From Chloroflexota bacterium (GTDB lineage Bacteria; Chloroflexota; Dehalococcoidia; Tepidiformales; Tepidiformaceae), in contig JACPOQ010000083.1 in assembly GCA_016191435.1 (NCBI GenBank), positions 1 through 64,000 on the forward strand: a DNA stretch of 64,000 nucleotides. The letters run 5' to 3'. Shown one piece after another: positions 40,797 to 49,200 of the stretch. The translations under genes and the position numbers were made by a program. Position 1 is the stretch's first letter. Every line of letters begins with the position of its first letter. The notes below the pieces were generated by a model that saw only the letters and a program-made list of their open reading frames with translations, ran no database searches and was not told where the DNA came from.

Positions 40797-41318
40797 GTGG
40801 CCCAGTTTTCGGTCAACGCCCAGCGTTTCGACCCGTACCGGAACTTCAAGTTCCGCGTGAAGTGGGACGGCCGCTACGTCGCCGGCGTGAGCAAGGTGAG
40901 CGCGCTCAAGCGGACAAGCGAAGTCGTCAAGCACCGCGAAGGCGGCGACCCGTCCAGCAGCCGCAAGTCCCCAGGGCGCACCGAATACGAAGCGGTCACC
41001 CTCGAGCGAGGCGTCACGCACGACCCCGAGTTCGAGCGCTGGGCGAACAAGGTCTGGAACTTCGGCTCCGGCCTCGGCGCGGAAGTCTCGCTGCGCGACT
41101 TCCGCAAAGACGTGATCATCGAGATCTACAACGAAGCAGGGCAGGTCGCCCTCGCCTACAAGGTCTACCGCTGCTGGGTCTCCGAGTTCCAGGCGCAGGC
41201 CGATCTCGATGCGAACGGCAACGCCGCGCTCATCCAGAGCATCAAGCTCGAGAACGAAGGCTGGGAGCGGGACTATGAGGTCCCGGAACCCGCGGAGCCG
41301 TCGTTCACCGAGCCGTAG
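40797..41318 (+). CDS. Inner tube protein (gp19/Hcp-like)
   Basis: 173 residues from a GTG preceded by AAGGAGG. FDPYRNFKFRVKWDGRYVAG and VSKVSALKRTSEVVKHREGG are characteristic of phage-tail tube proteins of the T4 gp19 family used by contractile injection systems. The end is ALIQSIKLENEGWERDYEVP. Hexameric rings stack to make the tube inside the sheath. It follows the sheath gene by 34 bases. Only one tube gene appears in the window, whereas many eCIS have a second (initiator) tube protein; the Pvc7-like protein may fill that role. Confidence 0.95.
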   Translation: MAQFSVNAQRFDPYRNFKFRVKWDGRYVAGVSKVSALKRTSEVVKHREGGDPSSSRKSPGRTEYEAVTLERGVTHDPEFERWANKVWNFGSGLGAEVSLRDFRKDVIIEIYNEAGQVALAYKVYRCWVSEFQAQADLDANGNAALIQSIKLENEGWERDYEVPEPAEPSFTEP

Positions 41319-41331
41319 CCGGGTTGCCACC

Positions 41332-42144
41332 GTGGCCGCGAACGCGAGGAAGCCCGAACCCGAGGCCATCGCCGCCACCGCAGGGCATCCGGCTGCCACG
41401 CCACGAGCCGTTCACGCCCTCGGCGCGGCGGACCTGCTCGAGCTCTGGGAGCGCGCCGAGGGCCGGGACCGGGCCGAACAGGCGCTGCTCGTCCTCGCGA
41501 GCGCCACTGGCGGCGACCCGCGGGACTTCGCCGAAGTCAGCATTCCGCGCCGCGATGCGCTCCTCTTCGCCACCCGCAGGTTGGCCTTCGGCGATGAGCT
41601 GCGCGCCATCGTCGGGTGCCCGGACTGCGGCGAGCGCCTGGAGTTCACCACTCTGGCGAGCGCCCTCGCCCCGCCGGAACCCTTGCCGGACGCCGCCGTC
41701 CAGTTCGCGGTGGGCGATGCGCAGGTCCGCATCCGCCCTCCCACGACCGCTGACCTCCTCGCGGTGCGCGATTCGCCGAACGTCCCCGCCGCGCGCGACG
41801 CCCTCCTCACCCGTTGCATCGTGTCCCTCACGCGCGATGGTACTCCCACCTCGGCCGCCAGCCTCGATGGCGCGGAGTTGGCGGCGCTCGCCGGCCAGGC
41901 AAGCAACCACCCCGCGTTCGCCGACATCCAGCTCGAACTGAACTGCGCCGCCTGCGGCGCGATCTGGCAGTCGGCGTTCGATGTCGCTTCGTTCCTCTGG
42001 GACGAGCTGGCCGCCTTCGCCGCTCGCCTGCTTCCCGAGGTCCACACGATCGCGCGCGCCTATGGCTGGAGCGAGCGCGAGATCCTCGCGCTCAGCCCCG
42101 GCCGCCGCGCCCGTTACCTCGACCTCATCGAGGCCGGCGCATGA
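41332..42144 (+). CDS. Baseplate-like protein with two CxxC zinc-ribbon motifs
   Basis: 270 residues from GTG 41332 (the frame is open further upstream inside the tube gene, which is not credible as a start). It matches the T4-baseplate-like protein placed after the tube in such clusters: LLELWERAEGRDRAEQALLV, IPRRDALLFATRRLAFGDEL, then CPDCGERLEF and, about 100 residues later, CAACGAIWQSAFDV. The two CxxC pairs would bind one zinc ion. The final segment is REILALSPGRRARYLDLIEA. Its TGA overlaps the next ATG. The exact structural role (chaperone or baseplate component) is not established. Confidence 0.8.
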   Translation: MAANARKPEPEAIAATAGHPAATPRAVHALGAADLLELWERAEGRDRAEQALLVLASATGGDPRDFAEVSIPRRDALLFATRRLAFGDELRAIVGCPDCGERLEFTTLASALAPPEPLPDAAVQFAVGDAQVRIRPPTTADLLAVRDSPNVPAARDALLTRCIVSLTRDGTPTSAASLDGAELAALAGQASNHPAFADIQLELNCAACGAIWQSAFDVASFLWDELAAFAARLLPEVHTIARAYGWSEREILALSPGRRARYLDLIEAGA

Positions 42145-42827
42145 GCGACTACTTCACCCGCCTGGCCGAACGCGCCCTCGGCGCCACACCGGTCCCCCGG
42201 CCGGTCATCCCCTCGCGCTTCGAGCGCGCCAGCGGCGGCGGCTTCGAAGAGGAGCAATTCGACCGTGATGAGAGCGAGCAGGCGAACGCCGCGCCAACGC
42301 CGTCGCGCACCTCGCCGACCCCTGCCGAACGCGACTCGATGGCGAGTGCAACTGAGTCCACACCACCAGTGGCCGCGCCCGGCTCTCCGGTGCGGGCGAG
42401 CCCGAGGACCGAGTCTGCTCCGCCCGCTCGGCCGGAGCGCGTGACGGAGGCCACCGCAGCGGCGCCCGCCGCCGCAGAGCGGACCGTCATCCACCAGCAC
42501 GAACGCCTCGTGATCGAGCGTGAGGCTCCACGCCCCGCGCCCGTCGCCGCCCGTGCCCCCGAGCCGCCGCGGCCGCCGGCGCCGGTGCAACGCCTCGAGA
42601 CGCGGCCATTCACCCCGCCCGCCGTGCCGTCGCAGCAAGGGTCCGCCGGCATTCGCCGAGAGACTGCGGGCGGCGAGCCGCCCGTGATTCACGTGACCAT
42701 CGGCCGCGTCGATGTGCGCGCGATTAGCGGCCCCGCCATGGTGGCACCGGCCGCCCGCGCGGATCGCCGCCACCGGCCATCGTTGGAGGACTACCTGCAC
42801 CAGGGCGGCCGTGAGGGCCGGCGATGA
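42141..42827 (+). CDS. Pro/Ala-rich protein conserved in injection-system clusters, function unknown
   Basis: 228 residues from an ATG overlapping the previous stop. The N-terminus SDYFTRLAERALGATPVPRP starts a short helix; a long low-complexity Pro/Ala/Arg/Glu region follows (about 50-165), and a conserved end EPPVIHVTIGRVDVRAISGP, then SLEDYLHQGG. That short end motif recurs in proteins at this position of similar clusters. No enzyme motif is present. It may tether or adapt a baseplate component. Its stop overlaps the next ATG. Confidence 0.75.
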   Translation: MSDYFTRLAERALGATPVPRPVIPSRFERASGGGFEEEQFDRDESEQANAAPTPSRTSPTPAERDSMASATESTPPVAAPGSPVRASPRTESAPPARPERVTEATAAAPAAAERTVIHQHERLVIEREAPRPAPVAARAPEPPRPPAPVQRLETRPFTPPAVPSQQGSAGIRRETAGGEPPVIHVTIGRVDVRAISGPAMVAPAARADRRHRPSLEDYLHQGGREGRR

Positions 42828-44170
42828 GCAACGCACTGGCGATCGCCGCCGTCACCGCCACACTGCGCGACCTGCTCAACAACGGGATCATTGCGCACGA
42901 CCTCGGCGCCGCGACCGGGCTTGTCACCGTCACTTCGCGGCCCCCGGACCTCGTCCCCACCGGCGACCAGGAGGTGGCGCAGCTCAACCTCTTCATGTAC
43001 CACGTCACGCCGAACAGCGGCTGGCGTAACACGGCGCTCCCGTCGCGGGACGCCGATGGCAATCGGCTCACGAACGCGCCCCTCGCGCTGGACCTCCACT
43101 ACCTGCTCACTGCCTACGGAGCCGGCGAGTTCGTCCAGGACATCCTGCTCGGCTATGCCACGCAGCTGCTGCACGAGCAGCCCGCGCTCAGTCGCAGCGC
43201 CATCCGGACCGCCCTCGGCGCGCCCCCGCCGGTTTCCGGCGCCGCCCTGCCGCCAGCGCTCCAGGCACTCGCCGCGGCCGAACTCGCCGACCAGGTCGAG
43301 CAGATAAAGATCACCCCCGCCACGATGAGCGTCGACGAAATCTCGCGCCTCTGGTCCGCGTTCACGGTGCCCTACCGGCCGACCGTCGCCTATACCGCGT
43401 CGGTCGTCCTTATTGAGAGCCCGAAGTCCACGCGAAGTGCCTTGCCGGTGCAAGCGGCAAGCATCTACGCGATCCCGTTCCGTGGCCCGCGAATCGAAGC
43501 CGTGGTCTCCGCAGCCGTCCCGCCGGCGGATCCGCAGGTTGTCGCTGGCAGCACCCTGGTAATCCGTGGCTCGAACCTCGCGAGCCCAACGACGAGCGTC
43601 CGCATCGGCGACGCGCTCATCTCCGGAGCCACGCTCACCGTTACGGACACCGCGATCCGCATGCCGCTCGCCGCGGTCGCCGGGCTCCGCGCGGGCATCC
43701 AGACCATCCAGGTCGTGCAGGACATCCCCATGGGCGAACCACCCGTCGCCCACCGCGGCTTCGAATCGAACGTCGCGGCCTTCGTCCTGCACCCCACGAT
43801 CACCCCCGCGGCTTCGGGCATCACCCCGACGCTGGAGAATGGCGCGCCCGTCGTGGTCGATGGCGCCGGGCTGCTCTCGGCCACGGTTACTGTCGGCTTC
43901 ACGCCGGATGTGGGGCGGTCCCAGCGCGTCGTCCTCTACCTTTATGAGCGCGACGCACCGGGGACGCGGCCGGCACGGGCGTACTCGTTTCCCGCGCCCA
44001 CGGATAACGGCATCGCCAGCCCCGCCGTGCCGGCCACGGCCAGCATCGCTTTCGCGGTTGCCTATGTCGTGCCCGGCGCCTATCTCGTGCGGGTGCAGGT
44101 CGATGGCGCCGATAGCCCCCTGGCGATGAGCGCCGGCATCTACGCCAACCCTGCGGTGACGCTCTCATGA
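42824..44170 (+). CDS. DUF4255 (Pvc16-like) tail cap/terminator protein with IPT-like repeats
   Basis: 448 residues. The first ~190 residues match the Pvc16 N-terminal domain: IAAVTATLRDLLNNGIIAHD, EVAQLNLFMYHVTPNSGWRN, LALDLHYLLTAYGAGEFVQD. The C-terminal half has Ig/IPT-like beta repeats (STLVIRGSNLASPTTSVRIG; PVVVDGAGLLSATVTVGF). In PVC and Afp, this family caps the tube end away from the baseplate. ATGA overlaps on both sides imply tight translational coupling. Confidence 0.9.
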   Translation: MSNALAIAAVTATLRDLLNNGIIAHDLGAATGLVTVTSRPPDLVPTGDQEVAQLNLFMYHVTPNSGWRNTALPSRDADGNRLTNAPLALDLHYLLTAYGAGEFVQDILLGYATQLLHEQPALSRSAIRTALGAPPPVSGAALPPALQALAAAELADQVEQIKITPATMSVDEISRLWSAFTVPYRPTVAYTASVVLIESPKSTRSALPVQAASIYAIPFRGPRIEAVVSAAVPPADPQVVAGSTLVIRGSNLASPTTSVRIGDALISGATLTVTDTAIRMPLAAVAGLRAGIQTIQVVQDIPMGEPPVAHRGFESNVAAFVLHPTITPAASGITPTLENGAPVVVDGAGLLSATVTVGFTPDVGRSQRVVLYLYERDAPGTRPARAYSFPAPTDNGIASPAVPATASIAFAVAYVVPGAYLVRVQVDGADSPLAMSAGIYANPAVTLS

Positions 44171-45942
44171 GTGCCCGCCGCGCCGCCGCGGACCAGAGCC
44201 GCCGGGCGCTCGCGGCCGAGATCGACCGGGTGCTGGCATTGATCGCGTCGCCACCGGCGCAGGAAGACGCGTCCGGCGCCTCGAACGGCCAGGCGAGCCG
44301 GCCCCTGCCCACCCCGCGCGCCGAGACGCCCCGGACCGGCACGCGGGCCAGCATCGCGCTGGCGGGCCTCGTCGAGGCGTTCCGGCTGTCTCCGTTCGAG
44401 CGCGACCTGCTCCTGCTCTGCGTCGCCGCGGAGATCGACGCCCGCACGGCCGAACTCTGTGCCGGGCTCCAGGGCCGCGCCTATCCGACGTTCGCGCTGG
44501 CACTCGCCGTGCTCTGCGACCCGCACTGGAGCGCGCTGGCGCCATCGGGCCCGCTGCGCCACTGGCAACTCATCGACCTTGCCGCCGATGGCGCAGCGCT
44601 GATCGACCGGCGGCTCCGCGCCGACGAGCGCATCGTCCACCACCTCACGGGGATCGACTACCTGGACCCGCGCCTCGCGCCCGTGGTCCGGCCCGCGGCC
44701 GACGGCGCCCGTCCCGCGCCGGCGATGGCCCCACTTGCGCAGGAGCTCCGGGCGCTCCTCCACTCGGGACCGGTCGTGCTCGCCGGCGACGATGCCCCCG
44801 CCAAGCGGGCGCTCACCAGGGCGTTCGCCACGGACACCGGGCGGGCGCTGTTTTCGCTCAGTTCGGAGGATATCCCGGCGGCCGCGGCCGAACGCGCCCT
44901 GTTCGCGCGGCTCTGGGAACGTGAAGCCGCGCTCACCGGCGCCCTGTTGCTGGTTGGCTGCGACGAAAGCCCCGCCAGCGCCGCCGCGTTTGCCGAAGAG
45001 GTACGCGCACCTCTCATGCTCGCCTGCCGGGAAACGCCTCCTGGCCTCGACCGGAAGCACGGCCGAATCGTCGTCGATCGACCGCGCTGGCGGGTCCCGG
45101 ATGCCCCCGTCCCCTCTGCCGCGAGCGTGCCGCTGGGGGAGCTCGCGCAGCGCATCGACGCGCGCGCCACGTGGGACGACATCGTGCTGCCCGCCCATCA
45201 CCTTCAGACGCTGCGTGAGATCGGCCTCCACCTCCGCCACGCCGACCGCGTCTTCGGCGAGTGGGGGCTCGCGACGAAGAGCGCCCGCGGCCTCGGGATC
45301 AGCGCGCTCTTCGCCGGCCCGAGCGGCACCGGCAAGACCATGGCCGCCGAGGTGCTCGCCAACGACGTCGGGCGCGAACTCTACCGGGTGGACCTGAGCA
45401 CCGTCGTGAGCAAGTACGTCGGCGAGACCGAGAAGAACCTGCGCCGGGTGTTCGATGCCGCCGAAGACGCGGGCGTCATCCTCCTCTTCGATGAGGCCGA
45501 CGCGCTCTTCGGCAAGCGCAGCGAGGTGCGCGACAGCCACGACCGCTATGCCAACATCGAGGTTAGCTACCTCCTCCAGCGCATGGAGTCCTTCGCCGGC
45601 CTGGCGATCCTGACCACGAACATGAAGCAGGCGCTCGACCCGGCCTTCCTCCGCCGGCTCCGCTTCGTCGTCCAGTTCCCGTTCCCCGATGCCCGCCAGC
45701 GCGCCGAGATCTGGGAACGCACCTTCCCGCCGGCGCTGCCACGCCGCGCGATCGACGTCGAGCGCCTCTCGCAGCTCAACGTCGCGGGCGGCAGCATCCG
45801 CAACATCGCCCTCAACGCCTCGTTCTTTGCCGCCGCCGATGGCGGGGCCCTGACCATGCAGCACCTCCTCCAGGCGGCGCACGGAGAGTACGCCAAGCTC
45901 GAGAAACCGCTGGGCGAAGCCGAAACGCGAGGCTGGACATGA
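44167..45942 (+). CDS. AAA+ ATPase (Pvc15/Afp15-like)
   Basis: 591 residues. The C-terminal AAA+ module has Walker A GPSGTGKT (Lys near 390), Walker B LLFDEADALFG (Asp442, Glu443) and sensor region ILTTNMKQALDPAFLRRLRF. A winged-helix-like N-terminal region (LSPFERDLLLLCVAAEID) precedes a degenerate first nucleoside-triphosphatase-like domain. In PVC, Pvc15 is needed for loading or handling toxin cargo and for particle assembly. Here it sits just upstream of the 1584-residue DUF4157 protein with one small gene between, consistent with a role in handling that cargo (inference). Confidence 0.95.
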   Translation: MSARRAAADQSRRALAAEIDRVLALIASPPAQEDASGASNGQASRPLPTPRAETPRTGTRASIALAGLVEAFRLSPFERDLLLLCVAAEIDARTAELCAGLQGRAYPTFALALAVLCDPHWSALAPSGPLRHWQLIDLAADGAALIDRRLRADERIVHHLTGIDYLDPRLAPVVRPAADGARPAPAMAPLAQELRALLHSGPVVLAGDDAPAKRALTRAFATDTGRALFSLSSEDIPAAAAERALFARLWEREAALTGALLLVGCDESPASAAAFAEEVRAPLMLACRETPPGLDRKHGRIVVDRPRWRVPDAPVPSAASVPLGELAQRIDARATWDDIVLPAHHLQTLREIGLHLRHADRVFGEWGLATKSARGLGISALFAGPSGTGKTMAAEVLANDVGRELYRVDLSTVVSKYVGETEKNLRRVFDAAEDAGVILLFDEADALFGKRSEVRDSHDRYANIEVSYLLQRMESFAGLAILTTNMKQALDPAFLRRLRFVVQFPFPDARQRAEIWERTFPPALPRRAIDVERLSQLNVAGGSIRNIALNASFFAAADGGALTMQHLLQAAHGEYAKLEKPLGEAETRGWT

Positions 45943-46295
45943 CCCGCGTTGACGTCCACATCGAAGAGCTCGTGCTTCGCGGCTTCGACCCGCGGCAGCG
46001 CCATGCCATCGCGGACGCGCTCCAGGCCGAGCTCGCGCGCCTGTTCGCCGAATCCGCCGGTGGTTCGAACATGCCCGGGCGCGAGCCACTCGGCGCCGCC
46101 GGGCCGGATCCCCGGGCAGATCCCGGTTCCGGCTCCGTTTCGCTTGAGCCAGGCACGCCCGGCGCTGTCGCCGGCGCGCGTCTTGCGGCCGCGGTACACG
46201 CGGCCATCCTGCCCGCAATCGCGCGCGAGTACAGCGCGGCACGGCAAGCGCCAGCGAACCCCTCTCCCGCGGAGCCGGCCAAATGGATAGAGTGA
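45939..46295 (+). CDS. Small conserved protein of unknown function in the injection-system operon
   Basis: 118 residues: VDVHIEELVLRGFDPRQRHA and IADALQAELARLFAESAGGS, then a Gly/Pro/Ser linker, then GARLAAAVHAAILPAIA. Short proteins starting with this HIxELVLxGF motif are common beside the AAA+ gene in related clusters. Overlaps ATGA with the ATPase gene and by 13 bases with the next gene. The size and position suggest a chaperone or adaptor for the large DUF4157 protein, but that is only context. Confidence 0.75.
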   Translation: MTRVDVHIEELVLRGFDPRQRHAIADALQAELARLFAESAGGSNMPGREPLGAAGPDPRADPGSGSVSLEPGTPGAVAGARLAAAVHAAILPAIAREYSAARQAPANPSPAEPAKWIE

Positions 46296-49200
46296 GCGTC
46301 CAGCGCGAACGTCCAGCGCCCGGCACCCTGTGGATCCGGCCGCAGGGCCACCCGGACGAGCACGCCGCGGACCACGTGGCGGCCCGAGTCGCCGCGGGCG
46401 CCCCTTCCGGCCCCGCGTTCACGGCCGTTGGGTCGCCCGGCGCCCGTGAGATTGCGGCGCCCGTCCTGGCGCGCGATGTCGCGCTCGAAGCCGGGGCGCC
46501 CCTCGCCCCGGCCCTGCGCGCCGAACTGGACGGCCGGTTCAGCTTCGACCTCGCGACGGTCCGCATCCACGCCGATGCGCGGGCCGCGCGGGCCGCGAGC
46601 CTCGTCGGCGCTCGCGCCTACACCGTCGGCCGCGACATCGTCTTCGGGGCCAACGAATACGCACCGAACACTGCCGAGGGGCGCCGCACGCTGCTGCACG
46701 AACTGGCGCACGTGGCCCAACAGCAGAGCGCGACCGCGGATGCCGTCCACCTGCACCGCCTCGCCGGCGGCGCCGCACCGAAAGGCGCGCTGCTCAAGAC
46801 CGCGCTCGAAAAGAAGGACGACGACCCCGTCCGGGACCTTGTCGCGAGCGATGAGTGGAAGACCACCGTCCTCGAACCCTGGCAGGCCGCCTGGCTCATC
46901 ATCTTCCTGCTCATCGGCTACACCGGCGATGACGACGAACGGGCCGGCCTGGAAATCATCGAGAACGTCCGCCACAACCACCGGCTGGACCTCGCGCTGC
47001 ACACCCTCAGGCTGGAAGGCCGCTGGGAGCAGCTCTTCGACGACTACAACGGCTCCGAGTATTACGACCTCATCCAGGTGCTCGCCTGGGGTATCGAGAC
47101 GCTCGAGTTTCGCGCGGCCTTCCTCGACAAGTTCATCGACGACTGGTTCGTGAACAAGCGCGAGGAGACGGCGATCGCGATGCTCCTCACGCTCGCGCCC
47201 GACGCCGAACTGAGCCCGCTGCTCGACCGGAAAAAGCGCGAAGCCGAGCTGCGCAAGGCGATCGACAACACCGAGCCTCGCCGCACCTTCGAAGGGAGGG
47301 TCGGCCGGAAGAACGAGCTCCGGTTCACGGCCGGCGCCACAAAGGTCGAGACCGAGCTCGCCGCGCAGGCGAAGGCGAGCCCCGAAGCGAAGCGCAGGAC
47401 GCCGGACGAGATCAAAGCGCTCCTCGCCGATGCGCCCAAGGACCTCGCCGAGGAGCTCAAGGATTACAAGGACAGGCTCCAGGTCGAGCTCGCCAAACCA
47501 CAGCCGAACTGGGACACCGTGACGGCGCTCAACGCTCGCTTCATCGCCGGGCTGGACACGATCGAGGCCCGCAAGAAGGCTGAATTCGAGCTCGAGCTGC
47601 GCTACAACGTTCGCTTCAACATCTACCGGCGCGACAAGTCCGAGAAAGACCCGGACAAGTGGGGACAGGTCTGGACCGAGGCCGACCTGAAGCAGATGGA
47701 TGCGCTCCTGAAGAGCCTGCCTCCCGGGATACTCTCCTCCTCGACCGAGCTCGAACGCTTCCAGCGCGGCACGGAGAACCAGGATGCCGCCGGTTCGGGC
47801 ACGGGCAGACGCGTGAGCCTCTTCGGTTCAGGCGGCCTCAGCCCTCGGGTACTGGCGCACGAGCTCGGCCACACCATCAGCTTCACCGACAGCAGCAAGA
47901 TGCAGAACGCGTTCGAAAAGCAGTTCAAGTGGGAGCGGCCCGCCGCCAAGGACATCCCTGCCGATGTGAAGCAGAAGCTCGACAAGTTCTCCGAGAAGGA
48001 GATCGACGGCAAGGGCGCCCGCGTCAAGGATGGCGACTGGTTCTACCGCCGCGATCGCTACTCGAAAGGCTACCTGCGGCATCCAACCGACGCCTGCTTC
48101 ATCAGCGACTACGCCGCCACCGACCGCTTCGATGACTTCGCCGACAGCTTCGAAGAATACGTCGTCGATGCGAAGAATCTGAAGAAGAAGTGCCCCGACA
48201 AGTACGCGTTCATCCACGCCGAAGTCTTTGTCAAGTACTTCCTCGAAAAGCAGGGCGAGAAGGTGCTCGCGGACTGGGACGAAGCCGCCTCGAACGCCAT
48301 CGACAAGGTCTCCTTCTCCGCGCGAATCGCGACGCGCGTCGCGCCGGGCTACGTCACCCCATTGCGCGCTGAGCTGGCGAAAGCCCTCAAGGCAGGCGTC
48401 GACACACTGTATGGCGAGGCGGCAAAGGGCAACGTCGCGCCGCTCCCCCTCAAGGGCACGGAAGCGGAGAAGCTCGCGGCGCCGTTCCGCGGCAAGCTGG
48501 CGAACCTCTACGCGCTGCTGGCGCCGCTCGATGTCGCCGAGAAGGCCGCCCGGGCCGCCTTCGATGCCGTTGCGTTCACGCCGAAGAAGGCCCAGCAGGA
48601 CGCGTACGAGCACCTCGGCTGGGCCCTGCGCCAACGGATGATGACGGAGCTGGCGGCGCTCTGGACGCCGCTCGCCGACCGCGTCGTCAAAGGCGAGCGC
48701 GTCGCCGCGGCGGAGCTCAAGGGCGTGGATCAGGTCGTTGCGAAGTACGTGGCGGCGGCGCCACGCGTGCCCTCGTTCCTCACCGAATACCTTCCGGTCT
48801 TCAAGGTCCGCGAAGACATCTTCGCTTCAGACGTCAAGGCGGCTAAAGCGAAAACAAAGGAGGACGCTATCTTGGACAGGATCCTCCAGGGCAAACCGAA
48901 GAGCGCCGGGAAGGTCAGCCGCCAGCCCGCCGCCGAGGCCACCACCTCTGACACCGGCGGCGAAAGGCGCCGCGACCCGGCTCAGCTCGTACCCGGGGGC
49001 GGCCGCCCGCTGCGAAGGGACACGCGCGCCATGATGGAGGCGCGCATGGGCCGGGATTTCGGCGGTGTCCGCGTCCACGACGATGCCGAGGCCGCCGCTT
49101 CCGCCGATGCACTCCAGGCCGACGCCTACACCGTGGGCCGCGACATGGTCTTCGCCGAGGGGAAGAACGCGCCCGAGACGCCCGAAGGCCGCGAGCTCCT

